27,909 nt of DNA from Actinomyces sp. (GTDB taxonomy: Bacteria; Actinomycetota; Actinomycetes; Actinomycetales; Actinomycetaceae), in NCBI GenBank assembly GCA_012837655.1, contig DUQT01000013.1:1-27909 (forward strand), read 5' to 3'. Made by a program: the position numbers and the translations under genes. Shown in pieces: positions 21,880-27,909 of the stretch (position 1 is the first letter of the stretch; each line of letters begins with the position of its first letter). A model generated the notes under the pieces. That model was given only the letters and a program-made list of their open reading frames with translations, searched no databases and had not been told where the DNA came from.

Positions 21880-23937
21880 CTATTCCTGGTCTTCGGCCAC
21901 GTTTTGCGAGGCCTCGCCAGTCTGGATCGGAGCGGGTTGCTCCGGAGTCTTGGGTTCTTCTGAATTGTCATCAAGCCCGACCGGGTTGCCCCACTTGGTT
22001 CCGGGAACTGCGGCGTCGGACTGGTAGTTCCAGACCGGACGCTCGTCCTGCTTAATGACGTCTTTGAAGATTTCGTCAAGTTCGGATTCGTTCAGGGTTT
22101 CCTCATCCAGCAGTCGCTGTGCAAGCGTGTCCAAGACTGCGCGGTTGCGGGTCAAGATCTCCCAGGCCTCACGCATTGCGGCGTCAAGCAGGTTGCGGAT
22201 TTCCTCATCAATTAGCGCGGTCACGGCGTCAGAGTTTTCTTGGGCCGGCTTCCCCATCTCGCGCCCAACGAAGGGCTCAGTATCGGAGGAGCCAAGCTTC
22301 ATTAGGCCCAGGCGATCCGACATGCCGTAGTCAGTGATCATCGCCCTCGCGGTCGAAGTCGCCTTTTCAATATCATTTGCCGCGCCGGTCGACGGGTCGC
22401 GGAAAATGAGCTCTTCAGCCACGCGCCCACCGAGCGCGTAAACCAGATCATCAAGCAACTGATTGCGGGTCTTTGAGTAGCGATCCTCCGTCGGCATGAC
22501 CATCGTGTAGCCCAAGGCTCGCCCTCGAGGAAGAATCGTCACCTTCGTAACTGGCGCCGTGTAGCGAAGGGCCGCGGCGCAAAGGGCGTGACCGCCCTCG
22601 TGGTAAGCGGTGACCGCCTTGTCGTGATCGTTCATCACGCGGGTGCGCTTTTGCGGGCCGGCAATGACGCGGTCGATCGCTTCGTCCAGCGCGCGATTAT
22701 CAATCAGGTCCGCGTTGGAACGCGCGGTTAGCAGGGCGGCCTCGTTAAGAACATTTGCGAGGTCGGCGCCGGTGAATCCCGGGGTGCGCTTCGCGATCTG
22801 GTACAGGTCAACATCTGATGTGAGCGGCTTTCCGCGAGCGTGCACCTTCAAGATCTCGAAGCGGCCGCGCATGTCGGGGGCTTCAACTGCGATTTGGCGG
22901 TCGAAACGGCCCGGGCGTAGTAGCGCCGGGTCCAGGATGTCGGGGCGGTTTGTAGCCGCGATCATGAGGACGTTCGTGCGATCGTCGAAGCCGTCCATTT
23001 CGACGAGCATCTGGTTTAGGGTTTGTTCGCGCTCATCGGAGCCGCCGCCGATGCCGGAGCCGCGGTGACGACCCACGGCGTCGATCTCATCCACGAAGAT
23101 GATTGCGGGCGCGGCTTTCTTGGCCCTATCGAACAGGTCGCGAACGCGCGATGCGCCAACGCCCACGTAAAGTTCCATGAACTCCGAGCCGGACATCGAG
23201 AAGAACGGGACGTTTGCTTCGCCTGCAACTGCCTTTGCAAGCAGGGTTTTACCCGTTCCCGGAGGGCCATATAGGAGGACGCCGCGCGGAACCTTAGCTC
23301 CCACAGCGGTGAACTTTTCGGGCTGGGCTAGGAACTCGCGGATTTCTTGGAGTTCCTCCACGGCCTCGTCTTCACCGGCAACGTCCGCGAACGTGACCTC
23401 TGGGTTTTCGCGGTTGAACTCCTTGGCCTTTGACTGCCCGAAAGCACCCATCATCCGGCCGCCCGACGCTTTGGTCGTGAGCCAGTAGAAACCGGCAAGC
23501 AGCAGCAGGATGGGGATCATCAACTGCAGTAGTGATCCGATTAGGGAAGGCTGCGGGTTTAGAACGTTGTAGCCGCGCTTAGGTTCGTTCTTTTCCACCA
23601 TTTTCATCAAAGACTCGCCCTGATCGGATGAGTAGATGAACGAAACCTTTGTTCCGTAATTCCTTTCCTGATCCCCCTTGAAGGCAGGCTTGTGGATGAA
23701 GTCTTTGGAAAGCTCAAGGTCGACGCGCTGAGCGGGATCATTCACGACAATCTGTTCGACAGTGTCACCACGAAGCAGTTCCATGCCCTCAGACGTTTCA
23801 ATCTGGGAGGGTTGGAAGAGCCTCCACACGGTCCATGCAAGCGCAAGGACGATGATGACGGGCAGAACAATGGCGACCCAGTTGTTCTTACCCTTCTTCT
23901 TCGACTTCGGATCGTTCTTATGGTCCGGATGCTTCAC
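21880..23937 (-). CDS. ftsH: ATP-dependent zinc metalloprotease FtsH
   Basis: Membrane-anchored AAA+ protease that degrades misfolded membrane proteins and selected regulators. 685 residues: basic N-terminus, membrane helix 1 (about 19-41), extracytoplasmic domain (42-131), helix 2 (132-153), AAA domain with Walker A GPPGTGKT (224-231), Walker B FVDEID (281-286) and second region of homology AATNRPDILDPALLRPGRFD, then the M41 peptidase with HEGGH (446-450). The C-terminal tail after about 635 is Pro/Glu-rich and probably disordered. GTG 23937 is preceded by GAAAGGG at good spacing. It lies 36 bases after hpt and just before folE, a tilS-hpt-ftsH-fol arrangement typical of Gram-positive bacteria. 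All catalytic residues are present. Confidence 0.98.
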   Translation of the reverse strand: MKHPDHKNDPKSKKKGKNNWVAIVLPVIIVLALAWTVWRLFQPSQIETSEGMELLRGDTVEQIVVNDPAQRVDLELSKDFIHKPAFKGDQERNYGTKVSFIYSSDQGESLMKMVEKNEPKRGYNVLNPQPSLIGSLLQLMIPILLLLAGFYWLTTKASGGRMMGAFGQSKAKEFNRENPEVTFADVAGEDEAVEELQEIREFLAQPEKFTAVGAKVPRGVLLYGPPGTGKTLLAKAVAGEANVPFFSMSGSEFMELYVGVGASRVRDLFDRAKKAAPAIIFVDEIDAVGRHRGSGIGGGSDEREQTLNQMLVEMDGFDDRTNVLMIAATNRPDILDPALLRPGRFDRQIAVEAPDMRGRFEILKVHARGKPLTSDVDLYQIAKRTPGFTGADLANVLNEAALLTARSNADLIDNRALDEAIDRVIAGPQKRTRVMNDHDKAVTAYHEGGHALCAAALRYTAPVTKVTILPRGRALGYTMVMPTEDRYSKTRNQLLDDLVYALGGRVAEELIFRDPSTGAANDIEKATSTARAMITDYGMSDRLGLMKLGSSDTEPFVGREMGKPAQENSDAVTALIDEEIRNLLDAAMREAWEILTRNRAVLDTLAQRLLDEETLNESELDEIFKDVIKQDERPVWNYQSDAAVPGTKWGNPVGLDDNSEEPKTPEQPAPIQTGEASQNVAEDQE

Positions 23938-23973
23938 GCGAAGACCCTTTCAGAATGCTCGAGTTTGAATTGT

Positions 23974-24525
23974 CTAATTGTAGACGTGGGGGGCCAGAGT
24001 CCCAACAAAGGGCAGGTTGCGGTACTTTTCGGCGTAATCCAAACCGTAACCGATTACGAACTCATTCGGAATATCAAATCCGACATACTTTACGTCAACC
24101 TCTACCTTCGCGGCTTCGGGCTTGCGAAGTAGCGTAGCAATCTCCACGGACTCCGGACCACGCGAAGCGAGGTTTGTCTTAAGCCACGATAACGTCAGTC
24201 CCGAATCGATGATGTCTTCCACGATCAGGACGTGCTTGCCTGTCAGGTCCGAGTCGAGGTCTTTCAGAATCCGCACGACACCGGAAGACTTCGTGCCAGA
24301 CCCGTATGAGGACACGGCCATCCAGTCCATTTCCAGTGGCGTTGAGATTGCGCGGGCAAGATCTGCCATAACCATGACGGCACCGCGTAGGACGCCAACG
24401 AGCAGGAGTTCCTTGCCCTCATAATCCTTATCGATTTGCGCTGCCATCTCGCGAAGACGAGTATCGATTTCTTCCTTTGTGATGAGGACCTTTTCTAGGT
24501 CATCGCCCATGTCGGACGCTTCCAT
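23974..24525 (-). CDS. hpt: Hypoxanthine phosphoribosyltransferase
   Basis: Purine salvage enzyme that converts hypoxanthine or guanine plus PRPP to IMP or GMP. 183 residues. The PRPP-binding motif is HVLIVEDIIDSGLTLSWL; the flexible-loop segment is MAVSSYGSGTKSSG; the N-terminal LLVGVLRGAVMVMADLAR and the base-binding KYVGFDIPNEFVIGYGLDY complete the family pattern. AGGAG ends immediately before ATG 24531 but 6 bases before the in-frame ATG 24525, so 24525 is preferred. Located between tilS and ftsH in the usual Gram-positive order. Identification is certain. Confidence 0.98.
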   Translation of the reverse strand: MEASDMGDDLEKVLITKEEIDTRLREMAAQIDKDYEGKELLLVGVLRGAVMVMADLARAISTPLEMDWMAVSSYGSGTKSSGVVRILKDLDSDLTGKHVLIVEDIIDSGLTLSWLKTNLASRGPESVEIATLLRKPEAAKVEVDVKYVGFDIPNEFVIGYGLDYAEKYRNLPFVGTLAPHVYN

Positions 24526-24574
24526 ATCCATCTCCTATTTCCCAGTTTTTGGCGTGTTTCCAGTGTTCCACAAT

Positions 24575-25786
24575 TCAGCTTCGTTTGAGTATTCGGATAC
24601 GTCGTTTAACAGTTCCGTCCACCACAGTCTTCTCCCGCCACGCGCGCACACCGCCAGGAAGGTGGATTGGCCCGCCCCCGCGATAATCCGTGACAAGTCG
24701 GTCAAGTTCGTTCACATGGCTCGCTTCTAATGCTCCCGATCCGACCGAAATCGCGGCGTCCATCAAAATCCGCGTGCGAATCGCAGCGGGTAGCGTTGCC
24801 AATTCTTCAACCACGAGGGCGGTGCTGGCACCCTCGTGTGAATCCAGCTGCCGCTCAAGCCGAGGCTCGTCAGACTGCTGTCCAGGCATATGGTTTGCCA
24901 CTAATTGCTCACGCCTAGGCGTTTCGGACTGTTGTCCACGAATGCGCTCCGCCACTAATTGCTCACGTTGACGCGTTTCGGACTGCTGCTCCGGAATGTG
25001 TTGCGCGGCTATTTGTTCCAGCGCGGTTGCGTCCTGATCCAGCAGTTCGGCGGAACGAGCAAGCAGTGGAACCACGTCCCGGCCCAAGGCCTGTGAGAGT
25101 TCCGGAATAACCCGATGCCGAACAGCAACCCGGGGAAGGGGTTTGCCCGCCCTGGTGGTCCACCCACCGTCGATTTTGTTCGACGGATCCTCGACCGCGG
25201 TCAGCTTGAGTTCCTCACACATTCCCTCAGTGTCAAAGCGTCTTACAGAAAGTAAGGGCCGCACCCACACGTGCGAGTCCTCAACATACTCACGCATTCC
25301 CGAAAGCGACCTTGTTCCAGATCCCCTACCCAATCCCAGCAGTACAGTCTCCGCCTGGTCATCCATGGTGTGGCCAAGCAGGATCGCTCCGCCCGGCGCA
25401 GTGTTTTCGCGTAGCGCCTCATAGCGGGCTTCCCGAGCCGCGGCCTCCAAACCTCCACTTTGGGAAACTTCAACTCGCTGCACCTGGTTCACGATCCCCC
25501 ACTCATCTAGTAGGGCGGAGGTTTGCGCGGCCTCGCGGGCAGACTCCGCCCGCATCCCGTGGTCAACAATGACTGCATTTAGCGGAACCGATTTGCGGGA
25601 AGCCAAGTCAGCCGCCGCAAACACCAGCGCTAACGAATCCGGACCGCCCGAGCACGCCACTGTCCACGGCCGTTCAAAAAGCCCATACCTTTCCGCGGCG
25701 TGGCGCAGCGCCAGTGTTACCGCGCGCGTATGCCGTGGTGGAGTGGAGCCAATTAGGTCGGAAACCAGGTGCTTATCAGTTGTCAT
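24575..25786 (-). CDS. tilS: tRNA(Ile)-lysidine synthetase with tandem-repeat insertion
   Basis: Attaches lysine to C34 of the CAU-anticodon isoleucine tRNA so that it reads AUA; essential in most bacteria. 403 residues. The N-type ATP pyrophosphatase domain carries the PP-loop VACSGGPDSLAL (SGGPDS, 46-51), LLGHTMDDQAETVLLGLGRGSG (GHxxDDQAET) and VEDPSNKIDG. After about residue 250 a Gln/Glu/Arg-rich segment contains an 18-residue tandem repeat: full units 269-286 and 287-304, each containing REQLVA and ending GQQ, with diverged copies on both sides. The C-terminal part is shortened (LPGGVRAWREKTVVDGTVKRRIRIL). Actinobacterial TilS proteins are usually short, so the insertion is the odd feature. 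ATG 25786 lies 15 bases after the dacB stop. Identification is certain. Confidence 0.97.
   Translation of the reverse strand: MTTDKHLVSDLIGSTPPRHTRAVTLALRHAAERYGLFERPWTVACSGGPDSLALVFAAADLASRKSVPLNAVIVDHGMRAESAREAAQTSALLDEWGIVNQVQRVEVSQSGGLEAAAREARYEALRENTAPGGAILLGHTMDDQAETVLLGLGRGSGTRSLSGMREYVEDSHVWVRPLLSVRRFDTEGMCEELKLTAVEDPSNKIDGGWTTRAGKPLPRVAVRHRVIPELSQALGRDVVPLLARSAELLDQDATALEQIAAQHIPEQQSETRQREQLVAERIRGQQSETPRREQLVANHMPGQQSDEPRLERQLDSHEGASTALVVEELATLPAAIRTRILMDAAISVGSGALEASHVNELDRLVTDYRGGGPIHLPGGVRAWREKTVVDGTVKRRIRILKRS
24881..25000 (-). repeat. 54-bp tandem repeat inside tilS
   Basis: DNA units starting at about 24899 and 24953 share CACTAATTGCTCACG and GCGTTTCGGACTG (plus strand) at a period of 54 bases, equal to 18 codons, so the repeat keeps the tilS frame. 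Diverged partial copies extend both ways. Confidence 0.8.
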
Positions 25787-25801
25787 TACACGGTTCTCAA
25801 A

Positions 25802-27196
25802 TCAAAGCCGCGTCAAATCCATCGCGAACTCTTCAACCGCGTGGCGGGTGAAAAATGCGCCCTCTTTCATCCCACCTGACTGCACGTGGAAGATGAGTAC
25901 GCGCCCCTTTTCGGTTGTGGCGTAGCCGGCCAGCGAGGAGACCTCGTCAAGTGACCCCGTCTTCGCCTGGACGCGAACTCCGTTGGCATCACCGTCAAAC
26001 CGACTGTCGAGCGTTCCAGTGAAGTGACCGATCGGCAGATCGCGCATGATTTGTGCAACGGCGGGCTCTTCGGACGTCCAGATTACGCGCAGGGCTTCCG
26101 CAATAGTTCGCGGGGCGACCTTGTTCTTCTCGTTAAGCCCAGAGCAGTCATGCACAACCAGATTGTCGTTGTAAACGCCGGCTTCTCCCAGGACCTTCTC
26201 CAGATGTTCCGTCGCGTCCGGCAGAGTCGAACCGTCACCGGCGGTAGCCGAACTCATGCGACAAAGCTGCTCGGCAAGCGTATTGTCAGAATCCGCCAGC
26301 ATGAGTCGCGTGACCTCACCAACCGTCGCTGAATTAACCGCGGCAACCAGCGTGCCACCGGCCTCCTCGAAGCGCTCATCAGATTTCTGGATCTGCACAT
26401 TAACGCCCAGATCCTTCAGATTCTGCTGCAAAACCTCCGCCACGTGAGTTCCCGGATCGTCCCGATAGGGCTGATACCCCGCTCCCGGCAATTCACCGCG
26501 ATCAACCGCGAATGCCGACAGGTGACCAATCCAGTGCTCAAGCCCGGCCGCGAGCGCCGATTCGCGAGTCTCGCCCTCAAAAATCTTTGGATGATAAACC
26601 AGTGTGCTGACATCGCGGTTGGCGTACTTATCCGCAAGTTCGTTCGCAGTCGCCTTCGCCAAGTCCTCCAGGCCCGCGTGACCGTTAACCTCCGTCGGGT
26701 CACCCGCACCCTCCGCCAGGAGCAGATCGCCTTCCCCAACCAGATGCAAAGCACCGTCCTCGTCAATAAAAACGGACGTCGCCAACGTGTCGGTAGGATT
26801 TATCGAATTCACAGTCGTCAGCGCCGTCAGCACTTTAATTACGGACGCGGGCGTCATGCCCTGTTCGCCATTTCCATTTAGGAGGACGTTCCCTGTCATG
26901 GCGTCGATCACATACGCGCCGGGGGTGAACTCTTGGTCTTTACCGGCCTGAACGAGCTTATTCCACGCCGGTTGCACGTCCGCGGGGACAATCGGTGGAA
27001 CGTCAACGAGGACGCGAGCTGGCAGAGCGCCGGAGGCCTGAACCGGCTCACGATCAGGGGCTTCCGCGCCAACAATTGGGGGTTCACTGGTCAAGTATCC
27101 AGGCGCAATATCTTGAATATCGGCATAAACATACCCACCAACGCCCGCAAGTAGCACAAAAGTGCCTAGAATCGCGGTAAGAGTTCTTTTTGGCAT
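25802..27196 (-). CDS. dacB: D-alanyl-D-alanine carboxypeptidase/endopeptidase (PBP4, peptidase S13)
   Basis: Low-molecular-mass penicillin-binding protein that trims or cleaves peptidoglycan peptides outside the membrane. 464 residues with an N-terminal signal anchor (LTAILGTFVLLAGVGGYVYA, about 5-24). The three active-site motifs are SVIK (118-121, catalytic S118), SDN (303-305) and KTG (412-414, AKTGSLDEVSS). The large segment between SxxK and SxN is the S13-type inserted domain. Two Cys (311 and 351) could form a disulfide. GGAGG lies 4 bases before ATG 27196. It is the first gene of the long run through the folate genes and divergent from ppa, a common actinobacterial arrangement. Identification is confident; the exact balance of carboxypeptidase and endopeptidase activity is unknown. 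Confidence 0.95.
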   Translation of the reverse strand: MPKRTLTAILGTFVLLAGVGGYVYADIQDIAPGYLTSEPPIVGAEAPDREPVQASGALPARVLVDVPPIVPADVQPAWNKLVQAGKDQEFTPGAYVIDAMTGNVLLNGNGEQGMTPASVIKVLTALTTVNSINPTDTLATSVFIDEDGALHLVGEGDLLLAEGAGDPTEVNGHAGLEDLAKATANELADKYANRDVSTLVYHPKIFEGETRESALAAGLEHWIGHLSAFAVDRGELPGAGYQPYRDDPGTHVAEVLQQNLKDLGVNVQIQKSDERFEEAGGTLVAAVNSATVGEVTRLMLADSDNTLAEQLCRMSSATAGDGSTLPDATEHLEKVLGEAGVYNDNLVVHDCSGLNEKNKVAPRTIAEALRVIWTSEEPAVAQIMRDLPIGHFTGTLDSRFDGDANGVRVQAKTGSLDEVSSLAGYATTEKGRVLIFHVQSGGMKEGAFFTRHAVEEFAMDLTRL

Positions 27197-27208
27197 GTGC
27201 CCTCCAGG

Positions 27209-27236
27209 TTGCGGTCAACACTACCAAGTGTAGATC
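27209..27236 (+). promoter_or_regulatory. Tentative ppa promoter
   Basis: TTGCGG, 16-base spacer, TAGATC, about 60 bases before the ppa start. The -10 lacks the usual final T, so support is weak. Confidence 0.25.
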
Positions 27237-27262
27237 GTATTTCTTTACGTCCCGTCAGGTAA
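27234..27262 (-). promoter_or_regulatory. Candidate promoter of the dacB-folate run
   Basis: Minus-strand TTACCT, 17-base spacer, TACGAT, about 40 bases before the dacB start codon. It overlaps the near-palindrome CAGGTAACCTG (27256-27266), a possible operator shared with ppa. Confidence 0.35.
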
Positions 27263-27298
27263 CCTGGAAGTCATAACCGAGTGAAGGGAAAGATCACG

Positions 27299-27805
27299 GT
27301 GGAGTTCGACGTCACAATTGAAATCCCCAAGGGTAACCGCAACAAGTACGAAGTGGACCACGAAACCGGCCGCATTCGCCTAGACCGCATGCTGTTCACA
27401 TCCACCCGTTACCCCGATGATTATGGGTTTATTGATGACACGCTTGGAGAGGACGGTGACCCGCTGGATGCGCTAGTGATTCTAGAGGAGCCCACCTTCC
27501 CCGGATGCGTGATTCGATGCCGCGCACTAGGCATGTTCCGCATGCGCGACGAAGCCGGCGGTGATGCCAAGGTCATCTGCATCCCATCAGGCGACCAGCG
27601 CGCTTCCTGGCGCACCGAGATCGAAGACATCTCCGAGTTCCACCGCCTAGAAATCCAGCACTTCTTCGAGGTCTACAAGGACCTCGAGCCCGGCAAGTCC
27701 GTTGAAGGCGCACACTGGGTTGGCCGTGAAGCTGCTGAAGAAGAGATTCGCAACTCCTACCGTCGCGCCGAAGAAGCCGGCTACTACAAGAAGGACAACA
27801 AGTAG
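27299..27805 (+). CDS. ppa: Inorganic pyrophosphatase (family I)
   Basis: Cytosolic Mg-dependent enzyme that hydrolyses pyrophosphate and so drives biosynthetic reactions. 168 residues from GTG 27299. Family signature DDTLGEDGDPLDALVI supplies the metal-binding aspartates; EIPKGNRNKYEVDHETGRIRLDR, YPDDYGFI and HFFEVYKDLEPGK are further active-site and substrate motifs. Homologues begin M-x-F-D-V-T-I-E-I-P-K-G, which fits GTG 27299 (MEFDVT), with AAGGGA 9 bases upstream. The upstream GTG 27281 would add six residues and is the alternative. Divergent from dacB across about 100 bases. It is complete and confidently identified. Confidence 0.97.
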   Translation: MEFDVTIEIPKGNRNKYEVDHETGRIRLDRMLFTSTRYPDDYGFIDDTLGEDGDPLDALVILEEPTFPGCVIRCRALGMFRMRDEAGGDAKVICIPSGDQRASWRTEIEDISEFHRLEIQHFFEVYKDLEPGKSVEGAHWVGREAAEEEIRNSYRRAEEAGYYKKDNK

Positions 27806-27909
27806 TAACTAGCGAGCCTTCTGGGCCTTGGATACTGCAGACCGCAGAAGCTAACTGCAATGGTTAGGCAGAACTAGGTTTTAGACATAGAAGGAGCGGC
27901 TCCCATTCG

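Noticed and set aside
27806..27909. Terminator after ppa
   Set aside because: A CTAAC/GTTAG hairpin and a GGAG/CTCC palindrome at the right edge are visible, but the stems are short and the window ends before any T-run could be judged.

Overview
This window looks like chromosomal DNA of an actinobacterium of moderate G+C, most likely in the Actinomycetales (Actinomycetaceae-like). Evidence is the actinobacterial folate/ftsH/hpt/tilS/dacB gene order, a DUF3180-type gene after folK, the 32-residue bS22-type ribosomal protein beside a BldC-like DNA-binding protein, PPK2, and protein sequences that resemble actinobacterial rather than Firmicute homologues. The genus assignment is inference. No tRNA, rRNA, CRISPR array or insertion sequence was seen.

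Region 1 (36-9561, all minus strand) is a carbohydrate gene cluster. In transcription order it holds a DeoR-family regulator, an RpiB-like sugar-phosphate isomerase, an unrecognised glycine-rich membrane protein (candidate transporter), a HAD-IIA phosphatase, an FGGY kinase, a glycerol-1-phosphate-dehydrogenase-like protein (AraM), ribulokinase (AraB) and ribulose-5-phosphate 4-epimerase (AraD). A sigma-A-like promoter lies upstream of the isomerase gene, and a terminator plus seven 18-bp tandem repeats separate it from deoR. AraB, AraD, a NagD/AraL-type phosphatase and AraM also occur together in the Bacillus subtilis ara operon, but no arabinose isomerase is present here. The isomerase lacks two histidines of classical RpiB, which points to a tetrose or other non-ribose phosphate. 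I infer a polyol-phosphate or tetritol/pentitol catabolic route whose exact substrate is unknown. This is the most novel part of the window.

Region 2 (9708-14585) contains a histidine phosphatase, bS22 and its BldC-like neighbour (minus strand), a TrkH/TrkA potassium uptake pair (plus strand), and a ppk2 gene (minus strand) broken by a one-base deletion in its Walker A motif.

Region 3 (14746-17254, plus strand) is the radA-disA pair: a DNA-repair ATPase followed by the c-di-AMP synthase. Co-occurrence with TrkH/TrkA is notable because c-di-AMP commonly controls potassium uptake.

Region 4 (27196-17326, minus strand) is one long, tightly spaced run: dacB, tilS, hpt, ftsH, folE, folP, folB-folK fusion, DUF3180 gene, and a membrane protein with a long basic Gly/Arg/Ser tail. 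It combines cell-wall, tRNA-modification, purine-salvage, membrane-proteolysis and folate functions. TilS carries an 18-residue tandem repeat, and FolB-FolK carries a roughly 200-residue disordered tail.

Region 5 (27299-27805, plus strand) is inorganic pyrophosphatase, divergent from dacB.
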